NCBI GenBank assembly: GCA_918807975.1
Contig: OU964931.1
Coordinates: 11,170,251 to 11,234,250, forward strand
DNA: 64,000 nt
From: Aplidium turbinatum
Taxonomy: Eukaryota > Chordata > Ascidiacea > Aplousobranchia > Polyclinidae
Direction of reading: 5' to 3'
Shown: positions 21,968 through 33,641 of the stretch, in pieces
Layout of the letters: each line of letters starts with the position of its first letter
Position numbering within the stretch: the stretch's first letter is position 1
Made by a program: the position numbers and the translations under genes
The notes under the pieces: generated by a model
The model's input: only the letters and a program-made list of their open reading frames with translations
What the model was told of the DNA's origin: nothing
Databases searched by the model: none

Positions 21968-22509
21968 CAGGGGTTCCCAACCTGGGGGCCATGCGCCCCT
22001 AGTGGGCCATGAGCCTTTTTCAAGGGGGCCATGGAAAATTTTGAAAAATAATAATATTTTAATTTATCATCTCTTAAGTCCACTCCAACATTACATAACA
22101 AAAGAAATAAATTAAAAATTATTGTGTTTTGTATTTGTATCATATTATCAATCTAACTACCGGTTACTGTATAAACAAGTTTTTTAATTAAAATGGCGTT
22201 TCTTACTGAAAATTGAATGAGGTTGTTCACCAGGCATTAAATTAAATAATATGAGATGTTCTACTGGTGCAAATTAAGCTAAACTATCACAAGATGTAGG
22301 CTATGCAGATTGTCAAAAAATTCGGAATAAAAGCAGATTGTCACTGTATACATCTTGTGATAGTTTAGGTTAAAATTTGCACCAGTAGAACATCTCATAT
22401 TATTTAATTGACGTTTCTTAGTTTTTTCAAAAGGTTGAAAAAAAATATGATAGAGGGGGCATTGAGTTTTCGAAAGGAGCCACGGTGTAAAAAACGTTGG
22501 GAACCCCTG
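21968..22509. mobile_element. hAT element (542 bp) with near-perfect target duplication
   Basis: Ends CAGGGGTTCCCAACCTGGG and AACGTTGGGAACCCCTG. Flanked by CTATACAA (21960-21967) and ATATACAA (22510-22517), one mismatch. GGGGGCCATG motifs lie near the left end. No transposase. It holds a strong palindrome (22241-22408). Confidence 0.9.
22241..22408. repeat. 168-bp near-perfect palindrome inside the hAT element
   Basis: ATTAAATAATATGAGATG ... CACAAGATGTA is followed by its inverse TACATCTTGTGATAG ... CATATTATTTAAT. The loop is about 50 bp. One arm plus its flank matches 41697-41771 in reverse, so the segment exists elsewhere as a separate fragment. Confidence 0.88.
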
Positions 22510-22517
22510 ATATACAA

Positions 22518-23682
22518 TGTAATCGTTCACACTTGTATTTGATTTGTAAGCTGTTAATTTCGTTTGTTCTCCATTATTTCATGACCACAGACTTTCCGTC
22601 TGAAATGGGTAAAATCAGCGTCTCCAATATATTGTATGTGAAGATGGTTATTGTGATGTATTGTTTCTGTGGCCTATATTCAAAAATAAAACAGGCTATA
22701 ATGCTGCTTTCAATAGTTCAAAACGGAGATATGTAATTCCTTGTGTATTGCTTGCTTCTGGTGGCTTTCGTAAATCTAAAACAAAGTTGAGGTAAAACAC
22801 GCTTTAAACATCTGCAAGACTTCATCAAAAGTGAATTAACTGTTTTCAAGTATTTTTTAATCTGCATCCTGCAAACCATGAGATGTGTAGGCTATGCCAC
22901 GCATGCAACTTGGAAAGTTTTTTTTATTGTAGCCTAGCCTACCATTTTATGTTAAATAAGTTTTAGGTGTTCTGTAGGGCAGTTCATAATGAACTTCTGT
23001 GGTAGAAACGGACTGCTTCATAAGCCAAGTTAATTCAAAACGAATAGTTTTTCGAAACCGAAGTATTGCATATTAGGCTACCCCCCGGGATAATTTACCC
23101 CGAGGTTGGGAACTACTGCATTTAGACCTACAGCATCGGCCTAGTGTAAGGGGGGTACAGGGTTACAATCCCCTTTTCAAAACACCTATGCTTGAATTTA
23201 GCGTACAAAAGTACTGAATTAAAAGCGAATTACCCAAACATAACATGTGCACTGCAGTATAGCTTTGAAGACTCGTGTAGGCCTACGCGCAAGCATTTTT
23301 CAGTTACCTGCCCTCCTACAGTATTGAATACAAGTTACTGGAACGGGCCTTGCTCCAGTTACTCTGAATAAACGAATAAGAAAAAGATTGTACCTGTAGC
23401 CTATGGACTAAAACTAAAAAAAGTTGGACCTCGAAAGGTTAAGAAAACTGAGTCTTGATTAAAATTGGTTTTGAGTCCGGAGTGTAGCCTATGAAAGACA
23501 ATGCAGCATGAGACTTCGATACAGCGCGAGATCTTGTAGCCCACCTTTAATAATAATTTGTTATGCGCACTTTCACTTTATTTAGAACTTCAGCATTTGC
23601 TATTGCACGGTAAATCTGAATTATAAATTAGCCTATATAGTATATACCCACCATTTTTTTGTGATTGTAAAAGTATAAGCAG
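22518..23682. other. no gene recognised; one hAT end fragment
   Basis: At about 23095-23120 the phrase CCCCGAGGTTGGGAACTACTG looks like a solitary hAT terminus without a partner. The rest is AT-rich with several TAGGCCTAC-like motifs and no supportable exon. Confidence 0.4.
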
Positions 23683-24117
23683 CAGTGGCGGCTCGTGCCA
23701 TGGGGCTGCAGCCCCACCTGAAAGAAAGAGAAGAGGGAAAATATGTTTTCCTCTGTATTTGTCCGACCCGGTTACTTTTTTCACTTAATAATTGCGGATT
23801 GAAAATTAAAATATTAAAAGTTTCGTTTGGCAACACCGATTTTGGGAAAACTTCTCTGCAGCCCGAGATTCTGGATTTCAAGCGCTCCTTTGGTATTTTA
23901 CAGCAATTTTTGAATCTGTTGGGGCTGCATGAAAAACAGCCCCACTTAACCGAATAACTTTACAGACTTTTTAAAGTTAGTTTTTAATTCGCAGAGTAGC
24001 GATGAGCTATGAATGCAGAAGTGTTAGCTGTAGAGTAAGGACTCAGCGACGGGCTTCGCACACCGGGACAATATTTATTGCAGCCCCATTGCTTACAAAC
24101 AGCACCAGCCGCCACTG
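23683..24117. mobile_element. hAT element (435 bp) with 8-bp target duplication
   Basis: Ends CAGTGGCGGCTCGTGCC and CACCAGCCGCCACTG are inverted. The exact duplication ATAAGCAG lies at 23675-23682 and 24118-24125. Subterminal GGGGCTGCAGCCCCA is found on the left and GCAGCCCCA on the right. Non-coding. Confidence 0.93.
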
Positions 24118-24498
24118 ATAAGCAGTACCGTAGTCTAATCATTGAAGAGTTTTTAAAAGTGTTTGCATCCTTACATAATGTAAGCTATGAGTAGACTATT
24201 TGTGCATGATACTTCTTTTTGTTAGCGTGTTTGTACGTCCAATACAGAATTATGCTGATTAATACAGAACAACTTTGAGTAAATTGACATTTCTTCAAAA
24301 GTAAGGACACTTCAGAATTTTTTTTTTTGTATTTTGGTGATCAGTTCGAAATAGCAAAACACAGTAGGGTACATAATTTTTTTTTATGCAACTAAAACTT
24401 TAGCAAAATTTTGTTGCATCCTGTTATCTGCAAAAACAAGTAGGCTAAACAAAAATGCTTTTAGATATATATATATTTTTTTAACAGAAAACACATCA

Positions 24499-27400
24499 TT
24501 AGCATGACCCAGGCAGACAAGTTACATTTCTAAGAAAACAGTTTGTTTCATAGTGTTTTGATGTTCCAACTTCACAAAATCGTCTTTCCAACCCAAAATC
24601 TTCTTTGCATAGAGATGTATTGCATGATTTTACAGATAACCACGAGCTCCATTGGGAACACCAGTCTAAAAGAATATTTTTGGAAAAAGTAAGATCAAAA
24701 TTTTACACTAAAAATAGCCTAACCGTAATGTAAGCAGTGCTGTGTTAAAGGGAGGGCCAAGGGGGGCCCACAAATAATAAACTTTTGCGTTTCAGTAAAG
24801 TTTTTTTGAGCTGCTGAAGTTCACTGCGTGTACTTATCCATTAAAAAAGATGATTTAGGTCTTATTAAACTAAAACATCTCAAATTTGGGCCCTTACTAC
24901 ACTGAAACATCTCTAAAAACACAATACCTATCTTAACAGAAAGTTGAAATGCGATAACGTTACTAACATGATCTGCAGAAATGTATTTAACATATAACAG
25001 GTGGGATGCAATTAAATATGTGAATTCAAGAAGGGCCCAATTGCCACAAAGTGTTTTTTCACAACCGTTTTAATTATTTTGGTCATTTATTTTTGTGTTG
25101 AAACTTCGATAATGATTATAGTCTTAAACATACTGGTAAGAAGCATATCATTTAGAAGATATTGAAAAAAATTGGAAAGCACAAATAGTGCAATGAAAAA
25201 AAACTGGAGGGCCCTTTTGAATTCACACATTAAATTTCTTTTTATTGAAATAAATCGGAATGCACAAAAAGTGAAATAAAAAAAAATGGAGTTGGGCCCT
25301 TTGTGAATCCACATATAGGCCATTCAATTTATTCTCATCAATAAAAGTTTTTTGTTTTAAAAAATTGTTCGGTGTAGCCAAAATAGCATTTCTGATAGTT
25401 TAATTACCCTATCATTTCATTTTCAACATTTATATACAATACCGTAATTATAAATAACCTTGACTAGTGATGGCACGAGCAGGAAAACCCTGTCCGCTGC
25501 CGCACTGCAATGTCTTCCCGCACACTGCAACGCAAAACATCTCAAAATGTCACACTGTCCCTGTACCACAAAAAATAAGAGTGCACTTGCGCAAGGGCAC
25601 ATCAAATGCAAGGGAATCTATTAAATGAAAGCAAATTTTGGAAAAAATTGAGGGCCTATTTAGGCAATTGAGTAACTTCCAGCACTTATTATCCACCTTT
25701 GATAGCTCATCTGAGTTGCCTTTTATCGAATGCTGGGTACTTCTTGCAGAAACGTTCTTCTGTATTTACTTTTTTCTGAATATTAGCACATGAAATTGCT
25801 CTTATCTTCAAATACCTTATAGGTCTGGCATATCACATGTTAATCGGACACTTCACTCTGTCAATCTCGGTGACCGGGCCTGCGTCAGTGATTCAAAGCC
25901 TCTACAAGTATGCGAAACTGCCAGGATCAAGCTCTTCAAGAAGTTTTCCCAGTCCGAGGATAAAGATTCAATCAAATCAAATCATTCTTATCACAAGTGA
26001 CCTGTTTATTCTTGCCACTAACCTAGGCTACCATTCCCCCGGTACCATTCCTAAAAGCTTTAATTAACTTGAATGCCTGCATAAAATGATGAAAGCTTTG
26101 CTTTGGAATGAAATAATGTTAAATAAAAATAATTGAACACCTGATCCTCAAAACGCTTTACATTGTTTTGTTTACAAATTACAATCACTATGTTTTTACC
26201 TTGGTTCACAGAACAAGTAGAGTTGCCAGATAAACCATAAAAATGGTGAAAAACAATAATGTTACCAGATGACTAAATCTGAATGAAAATTGATAATTTC
26301 TACAGATTTGGTTTCATCCTCAGGTTTCATCTGTGTGGTACCGCACGGCAAAGTTCAAACAGTCAAAATTACGCGTGGTAGGCTATGGTGGTATTATAGG
26401 GTTGTGACCATACTCTATTGGCAGAATTTTTTTTATTAGAAATTGTTAACACTTTTAGCTTTCAATCCGAGCAAAGGTGTAGCTAAAAAATGATAGACCT
26501 GAATTTGCGTTTACTTACACTTGTGTTGTTTTATAAACTGGTGAGAAAGTTTATTTAAGTGTTTTTACCGATGCTTGACATTTGTCACATTAAGAACAGG
26601 AAAGCAGCTGACTCGATGACTGATATAGTCTTTCGCTGCTTCCTGTCTGTTGTGGTACCTAGATGGCTATGGTGCTATTCTATTCATGTTGTGTATAATT
26701 GTACCGTGCTATTGTTGCGACAGACGAAATAAAAGTTCTCTCTCTCTTTGAACCACATTCCCACATAAGTACAGTGAAAGAATAGCCTACACAACACTAT
26801 AGGTCTGCTTGACGATAGAGGGCCCAAAATTATTGTGGTTCCGGGGCCCACAAAAGGTTTAACACAGCACTGAATGTAAGTATACTGCCAAGTTGGTGTT
26901 TTTTAACTTTCACTTTTGGAGGCGAGAATCTACAACCCACGCGCTTGCTCCATAGTGTTTTTGAGCCCGTTTCATATAAATGGATTTTCAGGTGCAACTT
27001 TTTGTGAAATAACATTCTGCATTAACTTCATGCCACATTCAAGGTATGATTTAAACGCTGTGTTACTAAAATGCTGCGGCTATATTTTGATATTCAGTCA
27101 TATACGAACAAGCTTGTGTTCACTTATTTTCAAACGGAGGTGTTCAAATTAAAACATATAAACTTTTTTGATGAAACAACAAACAAAACAAAAACTGACT
27201 AACCCATGTCACAATCTTTTGTCTGATGACCATTTAATACTCCACCAACGCACTCCGTGGACTTTTCTGGGACTACAATATATTTTGAAAGAAAGGTGTA
27301 GCAATAGCGCTCACGTCGGCGTGTTCTTTTTCCACATCCTGTTGTACACGCAGACCATCTCGACCATGGGCCCCACGTTGTGTGTGGAGTGAAACGACAA

Positions 27401-30400
27401 AAATGCGACTCACAAGTTAAGACTTGCTTTGAGCACACCGCATTTGCTTTCCTTTTCTCAATGCTAGTGCAACTTCTTTAATGTAAAAAAGATGGGACAA
27501 AATTAGTAATATAGCGTTGTTGATGCTTTAAAATTACGTAAAATTAATCAAAAAAAATGTCCAACCTATTTTGGACACATTTAATTCAGAAAAATATGAT
27601 GTTATTCTTATTGTAATTTGAAGTTTTCAGACGTTGAATCGATGTGCAGTATAAAAGGAATAATCTGCTGGCTGCGTTGATAATCCAAAATACAGTAGCT
27701 TAGCTGTTGAGAGTTATTTTAATGCTTTTCTCTTTATTTATGGAAGTGGGTGCACTTTCCTTGTCGTTGTTCGGATATTAGCTTACTTAAGATGGTATAA
27801 AAATGGGCCATGTTCAGTAACTTGTTGGCTTGTGCTAATAAAGCGTTAGCCAAAGTATAGGTCTAAAATGTAGCTTCCCGAATATTTGAATCATGCATGA
27901 AGTAGATGACCTAAACATGAAAATATTTACAATTTTATGCTACCATTTACCTGAGCATAGGCTACTTGATACTGAAACTTTCTCCGCGGTGGCGAAAGTT
28001 ATTCTATAGGCGATATCCGCCGTTCAGTTGCATTCGAATTCGTAGATACTTTTATGCGTTACTGTCAGTCAGTTTATTTATTTGTCACAAACACAAACAT
28101 GAAAAGAATACAAAATATGCAATAATCTGCTATACTGTACTGTATCTAATACTGTATCATTTCCCTTATCATCAAATTCAAAAGACCGTACCAAAAAGTG
28201 GGAAGACATCATATTTTAGTTTGTTACTCTTGGTTTTAGTTACCTGAATTTAATTCTTGCTCCAGTACCGCATGTGGCAGAGCAAGAGGTACTTCTCCAT
28301 GCAGTCCAGTGGTTACATAAATCTTTGTTGCATAATTTAGCATCCATGCTGCTTAATGCCCGACCTGGACAATTATTTGAGTGGATTTCTTTTTCTGTTT
28401 TAAAAATTCAGAACAAAATGATTTTCAGCGCTGTCTGCAAAAATATAACAAACTAAAAACATTGCCGGCCTAACTTTGATAAAACGTTTTTCTCCAAAGC
28501 AATTCAAAGAACGAGGCAAATCCTTGGTCCAAACAACCGGGTTTTTGATCTACATATTATAATGTTTCACCAATATTTCGAAATAATCCAAATCTGGTCT
28601 TTTTAGTATTAAATAATGATGAAACAAGATTCGAATGGTAGCTGTTGTAATATTGCATTAAAGTCTACATTCAACCCGTTGGGCCTACTGTCGGTACTTT
28701 AAGTCGGTAGCCACACTAACAAGTCAATTCTCAGGAAGACGCAATGACACCGCCAACCAACCAGAACATGTTTAAGTGGGCTACCGTCCAATCGTGACCC
28801 TTCTAGCACTCAGCCATAGAGTTGATCCGTGCTTTGAACTTTGTTTGGCAATTACAGAAGAAAAAAGGGTTACGACAGGGGTGGGAAGCAAACCACCGTG
28901 GGTTACTTACGTCATCGAAATGTGTTCTCTTGGCTACGCTAGCGACAGCGGAACGTTCAATTAATATACTTTCTAAAAGAATTGTTTGCGCTTTTTCTCT
29001 GTTCTATCTCTAACTTCTGATTGGTTGAAATGCTATTCTACCCGCACTTCTGATTGGTTGATTGCTTCGAAACTTTACTGGCTCTTATGGTAGAGTGGAT
29101 ACCGTGTAAGGTCTGCAGTTACGTATACAATGACAATATCAGTTGTACTGTACTACAAGCATTGAACCGATAAACTAATTCACGTCCTTGGCTGTGAAAG
29201 TAATTCATTCCTCTATTCTTTCATAAATATTTGTTGCAGAGCTGAGTTCTAAGTTCAAGTAATTTATTCTTAATTACTCATTCTTAAGTTTGATTCCGGT
29301 TATTAAGTTTCATCGATTTCAATTTCCTGTTCAGTAAAATATGAATTTCTATCGATCATTGGTTCAATTGAAATTTAATTATGATGATCCTCTTCAATCA
29401 GGTGATAATGCTGATGATTGTTTTGGAAGCTCTCTTTTAAAAATTAATGATATTAATAAACTTGAACCGAATTAATTTTTGAAGGTCGAGTGCAAATATT
29501 TTTACTCTTCGAGTTCGAAGAAAAAAAAAATCTTTCAGTTGGCAGCCCTCGTGACATTCCCCTTTGTTCTGAAGCTATTTTTGTGGAATAAAAAACTACA
29601 AAAAGTGGCTACTTTTTTACAAGTGTTACTTGGTATCAGAGCACATTACAACTTTATCACAACAGTAATGACACGGCAGATCGTGTTTTTTATTATGTCG
29701 TAGACCTTTTAAATCTACATCCTTCCATCAACGCCCATTTGTCACGTCATTTATAACTAGAGGAGTTCATTTTAAAGGGCGTAATTTGCGCCACACAGCA
29801 GTTTATTACTAAGTACCTACCGTTGAATAAACACTTTCTAATTCTCAGCGTCATTCCTGGACCACACAAATTGGGACATGAGGCCCAAGACAGCCAGTTG
29901 GCCCAAGCTGGAGGGCATAACATGTCACAACTTCTCGTTTCATTCGAACTTCCCTTGCAAATTCTTTTGTTGTTGTTCTGGTCAGGTATGCAGGTTCGAT
30001 GACGCGTTTGCTTGCCCGAAGTACAATTTTTTCCTTTGCATGAAGACCAATGCGACCAAGCATCCCACGAACTTAAACCTTCAAACAACCATGCAAAACG
30101 TTTTTAAATATTGTTGTAAAACATGGTAGTTTAGCATGTTAAAGCATGAACAAATAGCAGAACATTTGGCCAAAATATACCTTATACACATCCCTATAGA
30201 AACGTTTATGCAAGATAAATTTATTGCCTTAGGCTTAAATTATAATACTTCATACCTAATCTTTTTTTCAGTAAAACAATTTGTCATAATAGCCTATAGA
30301 TCAAAATGATTTTCAAGTAAATGAAATCACAATTATAATATCAAAGTAAGCTAACCCTATTAGCCTGTTTCACCCGTAGTGAGATCTTCACAAGGCTCTT

Positions 30401-33400
30401 ATTTACATTTTTGTTTTGCATGTACACCGTGCAGTGCACCTTTGAAGTAACAAAAGATGAAAGGAGTAATGGCTGGATAATGCAACTAATAAGGAAATGC
30501 TCTTTGTTTCAAGGTAAATCGCTCATCAAAAGAAGGCAAAGTTTTAATGCAAGATTACACGCAGTTGACACGTGGCCAACCTGCCACTTACTGATACACA
30601 ATTGTCAAGGCTAGCAGGTCGCCGAAAATTTAGTGCAAAACCACTTAACAAATGGCGACAGATTATACTGTTAGTAAATTCGACAGCTTTCAAAACGATG
30701 CAACCATGGACTTGCATGATTCAACTGAAGCTGGTGTTTACAGAAAAAAATGTTTGCTCATACTTTGCTGTGTCATGTTTGTCATTTTGATTGAAGGCAG
30801 AAAGCATTGAGGGTTGCGCCTTTCGTCATTTGTTTCATTCCAACAACAGTAATTGGCAATGCAGTGTTCTCTGAGTTCAAATACACATTTAACTACCCGA
30901 TGAAAAAAATTGATAACAATATTGAATACAAACCTAGCTGCTTGAGAAGTAAATACACATTTTTCATTGCTTTTTTATAGACTTAATACAATAACCTAAA
31001 AGTCTCCATAAAAAATAAACCTACAACTTCGCAGGAGCAAACTGAATCGCACACATGGCGTATACTTACTTTGCATCACCGGTGTGACGCGGGAATCGGC
31101 AGTCAGAGTTGATATGATTTTAGCGTGTCATGAGTACGGTGTCGTTTAAAAAAAATTGAGTTGATCCTCAGGCACTTTCGTTCAAATTTCATAAAGTCGA
31201 AATTGACATTGTAGAGTGGATACTGATCCATAATTTGGTGAGTCGAATTCGAAGCTTTTGATATAACATAACTGCACACTTAGGCGAGATCCACACCAAA
31301 CATGCAAAACTGTCTTCAGCATACAAAAACGTCGCACGAAAAATGGCGCATGTTTGTTTTTGTTAGAAATTGTATTCTAACAAAAACATGTTAGAAATTG
31401 TATTCCTGGCGTGAATGATAAAAGGAAACAAACATGCGCCATTTTTAGTGCGATGTTTTTGCATGCTGAAGACAATTTCGTATGATCGGCGTGAATCTCG
31501 CCTTACACTTTACACATAGAGGCTTTCATTACAAATGTATCACTCTGTTGTGTACACTGGCGTACGCAAGATTTTGTAACTGGGGGTTGGGGTAGAGTTA
31601 GGAGCAGTAGATTTAAGTTAATATATTCAAAAAAAAAGTAACACTTTAATATCTCATGAAGTCAAGTTATTGCATATTTTTTATCAGATTTTTGGAAGGG
31701 TTCATGGCCCAATGATACCTCCTGCGTGCGCCAATGGTTATGTATGTTGAATCACATTGAAAACAATTCTTACTTGGAATTAATATGCTTTCCACAAGAT
31801 GTAGCATGTTCTCTTATACACTGAAAAGTGACCAATATCTCCCCCAAAACATACAGCGCCTCTGGTCCTTCAGATTTAGATGTATCAGACGTAGTTGCAG
31901 GTATGACCGTGGATGCAGCGAGGGTTGATGTAGCGATGGATGAGTGAGTTGTGTTTTCAGAGGATAAACTTTGTTGAAATGTAGTTTCATAAAGTTCCTT
32001 GGAGTTTTCAAGGTAATAAGGAGTATGTTCTGCAGAAAAAAATGTATTAGCAAAGCCAAACAACAACAACAACAAAAAACAGGAAAAACCAGCGCAAGAA
32101 AACCGCACAAAATGAAATGTTGCAAGAAATGAACATTCTCATTTAAGAATTTTTCATTTAGTTCTATATATAAAAAAAAAACGTTGTTATTGTAGGTCAA
32201 TGTAAATCGGGCGTCATACTCAAACTAAATTCCCAGGACATCTCAGGTCATTAGCATGTTAGGGTTAGGTCTTTTTATGCAGTTGTCGATCTTCAAATAA
32301 TAAATTGTTACATGAATGCTCTCTGCAATTCTAATGCTCTTTTCAAATCATCGTACTTCAATGATGCCATTTGCAACTTAGGTTGACAATTCTCCGCCAC
32401 AGCACGGTCTGCTCACTGCGCTATTGTGATTATGGTATTTTTTGCCTGTTTAGACTAGTTGTAAATATAGACCTATTGGTCTGATGCAAATATACAAAAA
32501 TACATTAAACTGCAAACAAATGGAAAGCCAAGAATGTAAATTGAGTATTAAGTTATTATTGTATGGTGCTGTTTTATTGGTTTTATTGGTAGCTTACATA
32601 CATTACAATGGAACGTTAGGCCATAAAATTAAATTTGTTTAAACTCATACGTTTTTGGTAGTAACAGATTGGGTAGGTGCTTTTTTCAAAGCAGCACCCT
32701 CGTGCTTCGCAGAGCTTTTGATCCAGTGCATGGTGCCCACATACCCTCCTGTGTCGTCCAGGTATGATGCATTGCTTGTTCGCTGGGCAAGTTCCTTCAA
32801 ATAAATTTCGTTGCTAATTTAGATAACAAAATCCATCATTTTTGCATTGATTCAACGTCTGCAGACGTTCAATCAATGTAAAAATGACGGATTTTGCTGT
32901 CTGGGTAATTTAAGTCATCATTCAAAAACTTTCATTCACTACATTTTCAAACAGAGAAAACTACAAAATACTCATCAAGATTTTTTGCGGTCTTGAACAT
33001 TTGTGTGTTATGACAAATGTCATAATGTTTCAGCATAGTAAGACAATGAAAGAAAACGCGACTAAATGCAACCTGATCAAAACTTTACTAAATCACTTTT
33101 TTAACTTTGATAACTTTTTATTTTTGTTTATCAACGTCACATTTACCTTTCTTTTTGTAACAAACTGGTTTGGGCTGGTTTCCTAAAGAATGTGTCATAT
33201 TGTCAGAACAACAGTCAGCTGCCAAGCAATTGCTCTTACTCACAAATCCACCAACATGGCATGCTGTTCTATAGATTACGTTTTCCCAACATCTGCAATC
33301 TAAAGTAAATAAAGCTGGTGAAATTACTGACAATTATTTTCATGAGATAATTATGTTTTAAGCATATCATAAACTTACTTTTTATGGATTTATCATGCTA

Positions 33401-33641
33401 TTTTGTTGCTTATAAAAAATATAGTCTATAAAGTAGCTTAATTAATTTCCATTATTCTAATATTAAAAACACATGAAAGGTCGCTAACAAACGTCTGCCA
33501 TTACCAGCCGAACCCTTGACACGCCCCAAGCAGATAAAGTCATTTATATCACGTCTCACCTTCACTCATGCCACTTGCTCCATATTCTACAACAAAGCAA
33601 ACGATATACAGAAGCGCTATAAATAAGGTAAACGTATTCAT
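24499..33641 (-). CDS. secreted trefoil (P-type) and thrombospondin type-1 domain protein
   Basis: Predicted extracellular cysteine-rich protein of 423 residues. Exons: 33560-33641 (ATG), 33147-33299, 32651-32794, 31774-32029, 29821-30071, 27204-27422, 24499-24665 (TAA). Phases match at every junction (1,1,1,2,1,1). Residues 1-23 form a signal peptide (MNTFTLFIALLYIVCFVVEY). Trefoil 1 spans about 29-77 and trefoil 2 about 81-125; the second has RRVCG ... C ... ARGCCFEKS. A Ser/Thr-rich linker (about 127-200) is a likely O-glycosylated, mucin-like stretch. Four TSP1 repeats follow: 213-264 (SWDAWSHWSSC), 265-304, 309-369 (WGPWSRWSAC) and 370-423 (WCSQWSSW). Known roles of these modules are mucus/epithelial surface binding and matrix or glycan adhesion; the function here is inference. 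The acceptor of exon 6 and its GTTAGT donor are the weakest borders. The last intron holds a 2.1-kb hAT element. No orthologue is recognised. Confidence 0.88.
24735..26872. mobile_element. hAT element (2.1 kb) with 8-bp target duplication
   Basis: Ends CAGTGCTGTGTTAAAG and TTTAACACAGCACTG. The exact duplication AATGTAAG lies at 24727-24734 and 26873-26880. GGGGCCCACAA motifs lie near both ends and GGGCCC repeats recur inside. No transposase frame recognised. It carries a SINE (25848-25995) and lies in the last intron of the trefoil/TSP1 gene. Confidence 0.92.
25848..25995 (+). repeat. SINE family 1, 5'-truncated copy
   Basis: Shares the conserved 3' block of the copy at 15929-16225: CTTCACTCTGTCAATCTCGG, ACCGGGCCTGCGTC, CTACAAGTATGCGAAACTG and AGTCCGAGGATAAAGATTCA. 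The tRNA head is missing. Confidence 0.85.
26881..27203. other. intronic stretch of trefoil/TSP1 gene
   Basis: AT-rich sequence between the hAT element and TSP1 exon 6. No further TSP1-like exon was found here. Confidence 0.4.
27625..27680. repeat. half-copy of the short palindrome family
   Basis: CAGACGTTGAATCGATG followed by AAAAGGAATAATCTGCTGGC matches the right arm of the palindromes at 32822-32901 and 42283-42367; the left arm is not clear. Confidence 0.5.
28450..29820. other. intronic stretch with a possible retroelement primer-site fragment
   Basis: Part of the intron between TSP1 exons 5 and 6. Around 29628-29642 the sequence TTGGTATCAGAGC matches the textbook initiator-tRNA-Met primer-binding form of some LTR retrotransposons. 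No paired LTR and no protein-coding part was recognised, so only a fossil fragment is possible. Two TTCTGATTGGTTGA copies occur near 29016 and 29047. Confidence 0.25.
31283..31502. mobile_element. palindromic MITE, PIF/Harbinger-like by its TTA borders
   Basis: Arms GGCGAGATCCACACC ... GGTGAATCTCGCC-type (right arm GGCGTGAATCTCGCC) pair over about 80 bp, including AACATGCGCCATTTTT and its inverse. TTA flanks both ends (31280-31282 and 31503-31505). Three-base TTA duplication is typical of PIF/Harbinger; superfamily is inferred. It lies in the intron before TSP1 exon 5. Confidence 0.7.
31555..31736. mobile_element. small hAT MITE (182 bp)
   Basis: Ends CACTGGCGTACGCAAG and CCTGCGTGCGCCAATG. 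Flanked by GTTGTGTA (31547-31554) and GTTATGTA (31737-31744), one mismatch. Non-coding. Confidence 0.78.
32822..32901. repeat. 80-bp near-perfect palindrome (short palindrome family)
   Basis: GATAACAAAATCCATCATTT ... ACGTCTGCAGACGT ... AAATGACGGATTTTGCTGTC. The two halves are complementary almost throughout, with the centre at CTGCAG. Flanks read CTAATTTA and GTAATTTA, a possible target duplication. Lies between the two trefoil exons. Relatives: 36119-36198, 42283-42367, 49014-49069 and 57400-57475. Confidence 0.85.
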
